Origin: Eretmocerus hayati
Taxonomy: Eukaryota; Arthropoda; Insecta; Hymenoptera; Aphelinidae
Assembly: GCA_029851415.1 (NCBI GenBank)
Contig: CM056741.1
Span: 176,683,021 to 176,747,020 of the forward strand
Direction of reading: 5' to 3'
DNA length: 64,000 bases
Part shown: in pieces, positions 34,101 to 44,499 of the stretch
Numbering within the stretch: position 1 is the stretch's first letter
Layout of the letters: each line of letters opens with the position of its first letter
The notes under the pieces: generated by a model
The model's database searches: none
What the model was told of the DNA's origin: nothing
What the model saw: the letters and a program-made list of their open reading frames with translations, nothing else
Translations under genes and position numbers: made by a program

Positions 34101-36509
34101 GATTTTTGACCTCAAATGACCCTTGAGGGTCAACTACGCAATCGGTAGAGAGTCATACCTGGACTGTAAATTCGTCACATGCTCAGGGCCCAGAGTTAAG
34201 AATAGGGGTGGCCGTTCGAGAAATTCGATTCCACCTCCAAAAAATTATCAAGGTCATATTCATGATCAAATCTAAGTTCGTTTTTGAGCTTCCTCTTCGA
34301 CATTGAGAGACGCGTGTTTCAGGGTTTTTCGATCCCTAGAGCCATTTTCGAGTTCAAATAGTCAAGGTTATGTCCCAGATCATAGGTCGAGGGTAAAAAA
34401 TAAGGCTGAGAACTTTTCTGAGAGGAGCCTCTCAGAAAAAGACTATCGCACTAGCTCTGAGACATGATTTCACTCTCCAGATACTTTCGATTCGAATATG
34501 ATCCCCAGAGATCATCTAAAAATTATCAAAAACTCCTGTTTGGACTCAGAATATTGTGCTTTTTCATGATCCCGAGTCGAGAATAGGAAGTTCCAATTCA
34601 AAAAACCGATATAACCTCTAAAAAACCACCAAGGTCACATTCAAAGTCATATCTGAGACCGTTTTTGAGCTTCCCCACGAATTAAGGGACACGTTGTTTC
34701 CGGGTTTCTTGATCCCCGACACCAATTTCGAGTTTTTAGGAGGGGGGGACTGACTTTTGGGACACCCTGTATATACACTGGAAATAGGTTATTAGTGGGA
34801 GGGCTGGAACTTTGGTGATCTGGGATGTCAGATAAGACTCCGTCACTGAAGTTTCTATGAGCATCACTGACGGATCAGTGAGACACTTCACTGATATTTC
34901 AGTGCTTCATAGGTCCTGGCAGATCATATTCACTGAAGTGTTGGTGTGTCTCACTGGCAAATCAGTGGGCACTCTCCAAACACGAGTGATGCTCACTGAA
35001 ACTTCAATGAATATGATCTGCCAGGATCTATGAAACGCTTGAATTCCAGTGAATTGTCTAAGGAATCTATCAGTGGTGCTCACTAAAATTCCTGTATAGA
35101 AGTCCTGTCTGACACCCAAGGTCACTCAAGTTCCAGCCCTCCCACTGTTGACTTCATTTCAGTGTATATACACTGCTGAATTCATCAATAGGTGGGCTGA
35201 AACTTCAATGATCTTGGGTGTCGGACGGTCCTCGTTACTGAGGTTTCGATTTACTGAGATTTCAGTACTTCAAAGGTCCATTCGCTGAAGTTCCAGTTGG
35301 CAATTCTGTCTTCCAGCGGTGCCCACTGATTCACCAGTGAGACACACTGAAACTTCAGTGAATGTGACCTGCCAGGACCTTTGAAGCACTGAATTCTCGG
35401 TGAATTGTCTCACTGATGAACCATCAATGATGCTCTTTGGAACTTCAGTGACGAAGTCCTGTCTGACACCCAAGGTCACTGAAATTTCAGCCCTCCCACT
35501 GATGACTCCAATGTATCCACCACAGGATAAACATTGTACTTCATTGGATTTCAGTGAATATACTCTGAAGTCATTGGTCATAGTTGATCCAAAATACACC
35601 GAAGTTCAGCGACTTACCACTGATTTGACTCGGAGAGAGTTGAATTGTGATGCGAGCTATTATGATTGAGTAGCAATTTCGTTTCATGATTTATATCTCA
35701 TAATCTTGTGTTTACTACTGAAAAATAACCTTTTCAAGGCCTCTTTCTGAACCATTGAATGATGTAGCCTCGAATGACATCCAAGCTACTTTCAGTGAGT
35801 ACCTACGCCTAAGTTTCAAAATTTGAGCCTGAGTGAACAAATAAAGAGCTCGCAAGATCTGAAAAGACCAGATCCAGTTGAAGTTTGTGTTCTGATATCT
35901 TTTTATGGAAGACCAAAAAATTTATACCGATCCCAATTGATGAAAATACTCATATGAAAGACCATCAATAATTTTGACGCATGAGACCATCTCATCATTG
36001 TATTTCTTGTGCCCAGTAGTATAATAGTATTTCGAATATTATTTTTGTTGATTAAATCGATGTGTTCAATTGCAGTGGGTCCTCCAAGTAATATTCTCCA
36101 CGACGTTCAAGTCACAGTTGTGGATACGAATAAGTGTGCAGATTCTTATCGAAATGTAATGCGAAATACAATAGACGATAGAGTCATCTGTGCAGGTGAT
36201 AGCTCAGGACGATCTGACGCATGCCAGGTGAGAAATATTTTTATGAACCCTAAACTGATTTAATCAATTTTCACAGACATAGAAATACTCGATGTTGCTT
36301 TAACTCTTGATGTATAGTGATCAAATAAAAATGTAGATATGTCTTTGCAGGGTGACAGTGGTGGTCCTCTGATGATACCAGAAAATTCTACATTCTATCT
36401 TATTGGTATTGTATCGAATGGCTATAAATGTGCCGAGGCTCGTTATCCGGGCGTATATACTCGCGTTACATCATTCATAGATTTCATTGAAGATAACATG
36501 AGTCTCTAA
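31062..36509 (+). CDS. CLIP-domain trypsin-like serine protease, gene 2 (6 exons)
   Basis: The model joins 31062-31152, 32012-32536, 32693-32995, 33142-33243, 36076-36227 and 36351-36509. All introns are GT-AG with the same phases as gene 1, giving 443 residues. A signal-like N terminus (FIIILVHL core) precedes a CLIP domain with the canonical Cys 40, 50, 56, 79, 87 and 88 and an extra pair at 62 and 68. A long Pro/Ser-rich linker (89-186) ends at Cys187. Activation is predicted after Lys196, before IIGG. The triad is His244, Asp293 and Ser394. Asp388 in the S1 pocket predicts trypsin specificity. The usual Trp at position 215 is Asn. Several Asn-X-Thr sites lie at the start of the protease domain. 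It is a tandem duplicate of gene 1 and likely acts in the same type of extracellular cascade, but with a different activator. The biological substrate is not known. Confidence 0.9.
32012..32536 (+). CDS. Gene 2 exon 2 (CLIP domain, linker, activation site)
   Basis: The acceptor is ATCTTTGCAG/ATTTTG and the donor GATTAG/GTGAT. It encodes an eight-cysteine CLIP domain ending in the VCC pair, a linker with a run of Ser codons (TCATCGTCATCGTCATCAAC), Cys187 and DKIIGG. It is 96 nt longer than its gene 1 counterpart, all in the linker. Confidence 0.9.
32693..32995 (+). CDS. Gene 2 exon 3 (His and Asp of the triad)
   Basis: The acceptor is TTCCACAG/GATCATGG and the donor TTACAG/GTGAAT. It encodes [15 protein letters not shown] with His244, [13 protein letters not shown] and NDIAILKL with Asp293. 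Two NAT glycosylation sequons occur at residues 219 and 223. Confidence 0.9.
33142..33243 (+). CDS. Gene 2 exon 4
   Basis: The acceptor is CTCCAACAG/ATGAC and the donor TTTTA/GTAAGT. It encodes DDIHPICLP and [10 protein letters not shown] and is very close to gene 1 exon 4 at both DNA and protein level. Confidence 0.9.
33457..34769. mobile_element. Palindromic mariner-type element in gene 2 intron 4
   Basis: The ends CAGGATGTCCCAAAAGTCAG and CTGACTTTTGGGACACCCTG are inverted and flanked by TA (33455-33456 and 34770-34771). The arms pair over several hundred bases (ACCTCTAAAAAACCACCAAG at the right pairs with its complement near 33587-33610; ACTATCGCACTAGCTCTGA at the right pairs near 33766-33784). 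A CAGGGTGTCCC end followed by AAAAGT is a widely seen Tc1/mariner-type terminus in insects. The element is about 1.3 kb and non-coding. Confidence 0.8.
34790..35510. mobile_element. Two adjacent palindromic MITEs in gene 2 intron 4
   Basis: The left copy (about 34795-35145) begins AGTGGGAGGGCTGGAAC and ends GTTCCAGCCCTCCCACT. The right copy (about 35190-35505) begins AGGTGGGCTGAAACTTCA and ends GAAATTTCAGCCCTCCCACT. Both are palindromes built from CACTGAA / TTCAGTG words, with GACACCCAAGGTCACT near the right ends. They are two members of one family, side by side. Confidence 0.65.
36076..36227 (+). CDS. Gene 2 exon 5
   Basis: The acceptor is CAATTGCAG/TGGGT and the donor GCCAG/GTGAGA. It encodes [17 protein letters not shown] and DDRVICAG, ending at SDACQ with Asp388 of the S1 pocket. 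Residue 190 is Ala rather than the Ser of gene 1. Confidence 0.9.
36351..36509 (+). CDS. Gene 2 exon 6 (catalytic serine)
   Basis: The acceptor is GTCTTTGCAG/GGTGAC. It encodes GDSGGPLM with Ser394, [19 protein letters not shown] and the C-terminal helix, ending in TAA at 36509. Confidence 0.92.
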   Translation, partial: GDSGGPLMIPENSTFYLIGIVSNGYKCAEARYPGVYTRVTSFIDFIEDNMSL

Positions 36510-36532
36510 ACTAATTTAGGATTTATAAGGCT

Positions 36533-36538
36533 AATAAA
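36533..36538 (+). terminator. Polyadenylation signal of gene 2
   Basis: AATAAA lies 24 bp after the stop codon, a suitable position for 3' end formation of the second protease mRNA. Confidence 0.6.
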
Positions 36539-38055
36539 GATTTAGTTCGGCAGTTAGCTTCAAAACATTCTTCCTGTCCTGGATACAATTCTCAATTTTC
36601 ACAACCCTTTTGCCATTAATGTTACTAGATATGGACATGGCGATAATTTTGACTTGGATGAGGAGACAAATCTGACAAAATTCAGAAAGTTACTCGCTTT
36701 TTCCAAAATAAAAATTCGACAGGAACTCTAAATCCACTTCCACACGATTGCTACAAAGAACAAAAATTCTCGAAAAAGAAACTATTTTCAGCTTTTTTGC
36801 CCTAATTTTAATCCAGGTAAGTTTTTTGAACCAGAAAATACTTTTCCTTTGTGCCAAAGGAGTCCTGGACTGAAGAGATTATATTATTTTATTCAGGAAA
36901 TATTACCGGTCATCAAGACCCAAATTGCCTAATGCGTTCAAAGTACATTAGAGGTAAAATAATTACTAGAGTAATCACTGCAATCACTGCAATGAGATTA
37001 TAGTGTTGACGTTTCCGTGTGATCCGATAAGATTTACTACTTTCCAGTTACAGAAGGCTCTATATCATGAGATGATAATTCATCCAATGGTAAAACTGAC
37101 CAACGATAAGAAATGAATCGACTTATAAGAAAATTAATGTCAGCCCAACAATCAGATGATCTACAGACATGTATCGTAACGTATATAAGTATTGCTTGAG
37201 AGACTCTTCTCGATCAGATGACAATAAGATACTATTCGCTTCCCACTGGTTTAAACTAGACCTCTGATTAGTAAGACATCTCTCAACTGATGACATGGAT
37301 ATAAATTAAACTCGTGAATTGTGGTCCATCATCTCCAACTTTGTCTAACGTATTAGCATAATTTAATGAAGAAACTTTTTGAGTTTAATGTAAGGGTCGA
37401 TTACTGCAAAGACTTTGGATGATTTTTGAACTACCAAGTTTATGGGTAAGATATCTGCTGGAATATTTGGAACATCTTATATTAGATGCCTCGAAGAGAT
37501 TGTGAATCCGTTCTCTCTATTTCTATAAAGATCCGCATCTGTTCTCAATCGCGATCGTCTCATCTCTGCTAGGTGATTACAAACTCTCGTTTACTGAAAG
37601 TGATGCTTGCGACTCTGGAAAGAAAAGGTATCTTGATGATAGAAGCACTTTGACTTTTGATGGAGCAAAGTATATAGGTCAGGTGGATTGAGGTTAATAT
37701 GGGTTCGAGGTTTGAGTAGACTCCAATCGTTTGAACTGGACTGTTTTAAGATAGTTTTTATTGAGTTTGGAGTTTTGGAGAACTTTATTGTAGCCACAAA
37801 TGATAGAGAGCATTTGACCCCACTGATGAAACTTAAAAATTGTTGGAAGATGTGATTGGAGTTTTAATAGATGATAGCGCTCTTTATTTGGCTGTGCAGA
37901 TTCGATGTTAATTTTTCAACATTTAGACGACTCGGGATCAGAATGGTGAAGATCCATCCAAGATTTTGAAGAATTACTTTGGTATCTTGAAGACTGTCGG
38001 TAAATACTATTGTAAAAGATTGCACAGACCAACCAAAAAAACCCACCCTTTTCCA
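36539..38055. other. Non-coding intergenic region
   Basis: I see no gene, tRNA or clear repeat in this stretch downstream of gene 2. Confidence 0.5.
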
Positions 38056-38650
38056 GAGACGAGACTTACATATCTCACAGTAAAATCGTACGCTGAATCA
38101 GAAAATGATGTCAATTTCCCCTGGTCAATCTCAAATTTTTGATAAAATAGAGAATTGTTCTATTTACAGCCAAGTATCAGATTTTCAGCTCGGATTCAGA
38201 ACGAGAAGGAAACTTCACGTTCAAAAATGAAATTCTCGGAACTTTTGTTTTAAGTGATGGCCCTGATCCAGTACTCAGGGTGGCACTCGTGGTCGAGAAT
38301 TTAGGGTAGTATTCGTGATCACACTGGATACTTGATCAAGACCATCATCCTGAGTTCTCGATCACGAGTGCCACTTTGAGTTCTCGATCACGAGTGTCAC
38401 TTTGGGTCGGATGGCACAGGATGGCACTCCTGATCTAGATCCACCCTCAACAAAAATTTGGAAAAATTCATAATTGAATGTAAAATTTCCTCCTCTTTCT
38501 GAGTCCGGGCTGAGAATCTGATATCTGTCTGTAAAGATAAATTCTCAATTTTCTTGGAACGCTGGGGTTGACCGGGGAAAACTGACGTCATTTTCTGATT
38601 GAGCGCACGGTTTTACTGGGGGATATGGAGGTCAAGTCTCTGGATGAGGA
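38056..38650. mobile_element. Foldback element related to the 18849 element
   Basis: The arms are inverted: GTAAAATCGTACGCTGAATC and AAAATGATGTCA at 38081-38112 pair with TGACGTCATTTTCTGATTGAG and CGCACGGTTTTAC at 38582-38615. The loop region contains a few units of the same repeat as 19030-20850 (GAGTTCTCGATCACGAGTGC and CACTTT at 38350-38405), again in both orientations. It is the short-array counterpart of the big element. Confidence 0.7.
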
Positions 38651-38937
38651 CACTTTTTTGTTTGCCTGTGTTATATTTCAGGTGATGGAACTGGAAATCT
38701 CTCAAACAGTGATGAACAATAAATATGATTCGCTTCCAGATAATCCCAAATAGACTTACATCGTTCTGATTCGGAGATTCGGAGCCGTCCACTAATGAGA
38801 TGGAGACTGTACTGAATAAGCTTAGTTCTACAGATGGATCTCAGTAAGAATAGGGACACTCAGACAATATTTGTCTCATTTTTTGGCGAAAACCATGAGT
38901 TATAGACATCTATTGAAACGCACGCGTAAGACACTAA

Positions 38938-39021
38938 ATTCAGATGAGGAACGATGATCCTATCGAGTAAATAAGTGAATTTAGATGAGGAATGATGATC
39001 CTATTGAGTAAATCAGTTGGA
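38938..39021 (+). repeat. Short direct tandem duplication
   Basis: TTCAGATGAGGAACGATGAT and CCTATCGAGTAAATAAGT are followed directly by TTTAGATGAGGAATGATGAT and CCTATTGAGTAAATCAGT, a ~42-bp duplication with a few substitutions. Confidence 0.8.
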
Positions 39022-39337
39022 AATGAAGAAAAAAAAATTACCCCCAAAATGCCCCCATCAACGTTATCTAGTGAAATTTTTTGTTTCGAGGAAGATTAAT
39101 ACAACTCTTGATAGATGCCTATAGTGAAAAAATATTCTAGCCGAGGTGAAAGGTATAAAAGAGCTACATGCTCTACAGAACTGCGATAGCGAATTATAGA
39201 GGCACGATGCGGTTGAAATCGGATCCATCAGTGATCAGCGTCACGCGAGGAAAATCCCGGCAATCAAAGAACGCAATTGCTCGAATAATGTGTGAAAGCT
39301 CACGAATCTCAAATCCAAACCGTTCAAAGCTAATCCG

Positions 39338-39394
<57 letters not shown>
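39338..39394 (+). repeat. TA microsatellite with CA tail
   Basis: An uninterrupted TA dinucleotide run of about 50 bp is followed by ACACACAC. Confidence 0.95.
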
Positions 39395-40243
39395 GCAGTA
39401 TATATATCCTATACTATCGGTGCATTGAAATTGAATCAACTGTTATCAAGGTTCGTATCTGATTTCGTATTGCCACGCGCTGGTACAATTATCAATGGAT
39501 GAGATATGCATGCACGAGGTGAGTAAAACTCACCAGTTTGAGGTCAATCTTCTTTCCATTGAAAGTCTCTGACCAAATTTAAAATCGATTGGGGATCGAC
39601 TAAGACAGTCGTATTTGATCGCCAGTCATCAAATTCCAAATCAGTTACACGAAGAAGAACTCTTTAACAGTCCATACTCATGATGACGGAAAAATCTCAC
39701 ATGCTTACATTGTGTAAAGGTTACGGACTGTGAATTTTCAGAAATGTTTATGAACAACACTCAACAAGTTTTAGCCATTTTTTTCAAACACGGTATCAGA
39801 ATATTTTCCAAAACTTACCTGGTGAATCAAGATATTTTCTCATTTCAACAGTACCTATTGAGGGGATGTCGGAGTGCTAATTCCTATATTGTAAGCTTGC
39901 CGACATTGCCGAGTTTTTACATTTTTCGATGGATTTTGGAGATATTGTAAATCCAGGAAGTAACGCCGATTCCTTTTTCCGCTGAGAATCGGCCTTACTT
40001 GTCAGATTTTCGGTTTCTAAGAAATTCACAGAGATATTTGAAAACTCGATGATATCGGCATCCGACATCCTCTTCAATTTTTCTAATTGCTCCGACTTCT
40101 CCATATTTTTTTTTCTCTTATATGTACATCGAAAATTCCAAATTCAAAACTTTTTTCTTGTGACATAAATAGTTCATCTAAATTTAATAGGTCACCGTCG
40201 TATTGGGTCATCAAGTATCGGTGTCACTGCGAGATGAAATAAT
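39395..40243. other. Non-coding region
   Basis: I see no gene or repeat that I can support here. Confidence 0.45.
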
Positions 40244-40453
40244 ATGAGATATGTGGCACACTATAATCAATTTCCGATCTGCCAATACCAATTATCATCG
40301 CTCGGAGCTTTATTAGTTATCTCAACGCTCATGTGTCCGGCTTACTCAATATCTGACGTTCCGTTGGACATTATACTGATATCGACGAGGCACATTCCGA
40401 GGTCCACTTGCGACATTATCTATGAAACCGAAGGTTCGAGGCAATCGCTATAG
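40244..40453 (+). CDS. Possible secreted small protein or first exon (unrecognised)
   Basis: This 69-codon frame has a hydrophobic segment (SLGALLVISTLMCPAYS, about residues 18-34) resembling a signal peptide, followed by a short acidic/basic tail with one Cys. A GTACGT donor-like site overlaps its stop, so it could instead be a first exon spliced at about 40451. I recognise no family and found no second exon. Chance is a real alternative in a window with this many short frames. Confidence 0.22.
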   Translation: MRYVAHYNQFPICQYQLSSLGALLVISTLMCPAYSISDVPLDIILISTRHIPRSTCDIIYETEGSRQSL

Positions 40454-40609
40454 TACGTACGAACAGTGTAGATTTTACTTTTTTTCACTAATCGGAATGT
40501 AGGGACTGTGGAGTATGATGCTTTTACTCAATGAATTTATTCCTACTTATATTCTTACTGATTGGTGTGCGCATTATTTACCCTGATTAGATCGGTATGG
40601 AATTTGGTC

Positions 40610-41870
40610 ATGGGTACGGATAATAGGGAACCCCAGGGCTTCTATGCCAGTGTAGACACGGGTCGATGATGTATGGTTGGATGGAAAATTCGACCATTTG
40701 GTTGAAAACTTCGAGGAACAAAATTGGGGGGTCGGAAGGTCCCCCTTGAAAAATATGGTTATTTTGTGTATTTTCCGACGTAGAAACCGAATTCAACCTC
40801 CGTTTGGCCCTTACACGTTGAGGTGTTTGTAAATCGCGAAGAATTGATGTTCCAAAAACAGCCTTTCTTGCACTTTTTTCCTGATTTTTGAAGTTAGTGA
40901 TTATGTAGCCAAGGATTTACGGAATGGTCAAAATGCTCACCAAGATATGTCATCCTACCTATTTTGACCCGCTGAACACGGTCTCGGTGGTTTTAGAACG
41001 CTACAATGAAACAGTGGAGCCATACAAGCTAATTAGTCCACCTTGTATCTGGAAAAAAGTCCAATTTCGCAATATATCGCAATTTTTTTTTTCACTCAAG
41101 TTATTTAGGCCTCTAGGGCCCATTTAGACTACAAGCACATATAGAAAATGATAATTATAATAACCTACATAAATGATACAGATATTTACAATGAATATCA
41201 CAATAGCTGTATGACAAATGCATTATCTAGTGTCTTTTTCTGACAATATTATATACTATAGTAGTTATCAGTGATAAATATATTTTTTCCCATGAAAATG
41301 ATGGGTAATTCCTTCACCTGAAAGTGCATCATCTTCCGAGCCAATGCCCGCAAGAATCTACAAAATCGGTCAAAAATAATCGATTTAAATTTTTCAAGTC
41401 GAAAAAAGGTCTTGAGTAGATCTTTCCAGAAATGTGAAATTTTCACTATCAAGTGTTGAAATTTCCATAAGAAACCTATGATTTACACAAAAAGAGGCGT
41501 TGAAGGCGGAGTGTGCACAAGATTCGAGTCGATAGCTTCATTTGCTGATAAGCAAGACGAGATTTCGTGCTCCGGGTCCAATCGAACCCGTGTGCAATTT
41601 ATGTACTTACTAGGATGTGTGCAGTTTACGGGTTAAAAAGAATCCTGGCGTGTAGGACCGAAACGCAGGGTGAATTCGATTTCTACGTCAAAAAATACAC
41701 AAAAAAATCATATTCTCCTAGGAAGGGCCTTCCGACTCCCAAATTTTGTTTCTCAGTGAAATCCGACCAATGGGTTGAAGAAACTGGTTGAATTTACAAC
41801 CAAATTGAGTGAATTTTCAGTCAAATGGTTGAACTTTCCATTCGACCGTTTGGTGGAAGTTCTTCGAAAA
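40610..41870. mobile_element. Element with inverted arms
   Basis: The left arm 40610-40850 (ATTTTCCGACGTAGAAACCG, AACAAAATTGGGGGGTCGGA) is the reverse complement of 41645-41850 (GATTTCTACGTCAAAAAATA, TCCGACTCCCAAATTTTGTT). The ~800-bp middle is AT-rich and has no supported gene. This is consistent with a non-autonomous DNA transposon. Ends are approximate. Confidence 0.5.
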
Positions 41871-42148
41871 AATTTTTACAGCTGTATGTATCAAATCAGC
41901 ATATTGGCGAGTATGCAATGTATACTATTGTATGGTCGAAAAGACGCGTGAGTTTGGGTACTGCAGCCATAGCTTTGATCACTATATTTGGTCAGCAAAA
42001 TCAGTAATCATCTCTCTGATTGTATGTACATGGGTTGTACCGTGGAAACTTGGAAATGATGTAGGCCATTTTGTACAAACCCTTAAAACGCTTGGGGAAA
42101 AAACCACCCATGTCACTCAAGCTCTCCTGATTTTTCATAGTGTACTTC

Positions 42149-42242
42149 GCCCCCCCCCCCTCCTTTGTGGCAACTTCGAAAGTGTGAAATTTACGGGTGA
42201 AATTTACTCCTTCCGCGAGTTGCCACGAACGGCGGAGGGGGG
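42149..42242. repeat. Short inverted repeat with C/G-rich ends
   Basis: CCCCCCTCC..GTGGCAACT is mirrored by AGTTGCCAC..GGAGGGGGG across about 90 bp, a compact hairpin-forming MITE-like unit. Confidence 0.6.
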
Positions 42243-42479
42243 CTCACTCCGTGAAATTGAGAGAGTACAATGTGTTTCTTGATGTTGGTCTCTGGCGCTA
42301 TCATTAGTTTCTTGATCCAGGGTCACTTTAGAAAATTATCATTGAAATACGCTGCTAAATGAGATTAGCAGAATGCTTTCTCTTAGCGAAATAGTTTAAG
42401 AGGTTCACTGAAACTAATGAGAAATTTGCAAAACTGATCAAATTCCAAAATGATGATTGGGATTCCTACAAAATAGTTA

Positions 42480-44390
42480 TATTTTTTAATCTAATTTAAT
42501 TGCATTTCATATCACACTCACAATCCAATGATTGGTTCCAACCAATCGATGTAGAATGAGGGAAAAGTATCTCTCTAGTCCATTAAAAGGTGGATAGATT
42601 AGTTGTAGAGGGATAAAATGAATTTTAGCTGCAATTCTCTTCTAATATTTTGGGTTATTATTACGAGATTCACCTTTGGGGGAATTAAGATGACCTAAAC
42701 TGGGGTTTTTCATAGAAGATATGTAGTCTGGTTGAGGGAAAATTTTGATACAGTTGGTGAGAAGATCATAAAAATGGAGTTTTTAAAAAAAAATTTGGAT
42801 TTTTCGGGAATAAATTGGATTTTGAATGTATTTAAAAGGATTTTGAAGAATTCGGTATCAACTAATCGATTTAGAACGATGAAAAAGTATAAACTTAGTT
42901 GAGTAAAATTTGCATATATTAGTTTAGGGGGTGGGTAATAGCGGAAAATGAATTTTAGATGCGATTTCCTTCTAATATTTTGAGTTATTATAAGGAGATT
43001 GCCTTTTAGGGGAATTCAGATGACCTAAACTAGGGTTTTTCATGGAATCCCTAGTAAAAATAAGTGCCTCATGATCATATATGAGCATGTTCCCAGCCGA
43101 ACTGTGGTCATCTATGACCATCTATGACCTCAGAAAATATTATGTCTCCATGGTTAGTCATAGGTACACAAAGCCAACTCGTACATGGCCGTAGGGTATT
43201 GTAATCAAGTGGTTGTACATGAAATTCTCAAAAGCGGATTGAGACAAATTTCGAGTTGGCAATGAAGTGCTTCATTTCCAACATGAATTCCTAGGATCAA
43301 GTATGGAGACCAATGACGACCTATGACTCCGGCCTCATGGTCATAGGTGGTCATGTATGACCACAGTCCGGTCGGGAACATGTTCATAGATGATCATGAG
43401 GCACTTATTTTTACTAGGGATATATGTAGTATGGTTGAGGGCAAATTTTAATATAGTTGGTGTAAGGATTATAAAAATGGAGTATTTTGAAAAAATTTGG
43501 ATTTTTCGGGAATAAATCGGATTTTGAATGTATTAAAACGGATTTTGAGAGAATTCGGTATCAACCAATCGATTTAGAACGATGAAAAAGTATCAACTTG
43601 GTTGAGTAAAATTTGAATAAAGTAATTTAGAGGAGGGATATGAGGAAAGTATGAATATTGAAAAAAATATTTTTGTATATTTTGAGTTATGTTTTTGAGG
43701 AAAATAGTTATCGGGATTTGGGCTACCTAAAGTGAGGTTTTTTTAGCAAAACGTGTAATTTGGTTAAAACAGAATTTCGATAGAATAGGTCTAAACATGC
43801 TCAAATTGCTGTTTTTGTTGGAAATTTTGGTTTTTTTATAAAAATTTACGTTGATGGAGTTTGAATGGAATTTCGGTATTAACCAAAAGATAGATTGAGC
43901 CAAAAAAAACCATAGCCTAGGTAATCAAAATTGGGGTAAGGTGAAGTTAGAAAGAGATATTTTAGTATGAAAGTACACAATTTCAGCGATTTTATCTCAA
44001 AAAACGTTTAAATCAGATTCGATTTGGAGAGGAGACCAGGCAAATAAATGGTCTCATCTCTGAGTGACTCTCTACAACTTGTAGAAAAGCAAAAATCGAT
44101 AAAGTGGAGTGTAGAAGAGAAAGCGTGGCGCAAAAAATACAACACACATACACACACACAGACACAGACAAAGGGCCGGAGAGATGAGTCACTGGGGGGT
44201 TTTTGAGGATTATAAGGAGAAAAGTGTTACTTACAATCGTTAGATTTTGGCGAGAGGAATAAGATGGTTGAAGCACTTTTGTGATAAGATGAATTATGTT
44301 GAAGAAAATATTGAGTTGAATGGAAAATTTGATCAAAAATTTGCTGTGTCGAAAACAAAGTTTTCTCTTTAGAGAAAGCAAAAAGGGTCA
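42480..44390 (-). repeat. Dispersed repeat copy B with ~330-bp tandem monomers
   Basis: Read on the minus strand, this repeats the block order of 4605-5645: GAGAAAACTTTGTTTTC, TTGATCAAATTTTCCATT, the CCTCTCGCCAAAATC block, a GT tract, CTACAAGTTGTA and then monomers. Here there are at least three monomers (CAACCAATCGAT at about 42538, CAACTAATCGAT at 42859, CAACCAATCGAT at 43562, and a diverged one near 43878). Each carries GACCTAAAC/GGGTTTTTC-type sequence. No coding capacity is recognised. Confidence 0.65.
43049..43421. mobile_element. MITE inserted in a ~330-bp monomer
   Basis: The ends CCCTAGTAAAAATAAGTGCC and GGCACTTATTTTTACTAGGG are perfect inverted repeats. The arms continue (CTCATGATCAT, CATGTTCCC, GTCATCTATGACC). 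Comparison with the neighbouring monomer (about 42700-42725), which lacks it, shows that it interrupts an otherwise continuous repeat. Confidence 0.85.
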
Positions 44391-44499
44391 AATTGTCAAA
44401 CCCGTGTCCTGTGGTTTTTCTTTCTTTCGGCCTTTGTGGATTTTTGTGAGCGTGTAACATGGGAGATGCTCTTCTCCAATTTTTAACATTTCAGAATTA

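Noticed and set aside
44013..44381. 122-codon minus-strand frame
   Set aside because: Runs through the GT microsatellite and leader of dispersed repeat copy B; a homologous repeat at 4605 has a different frame structure.
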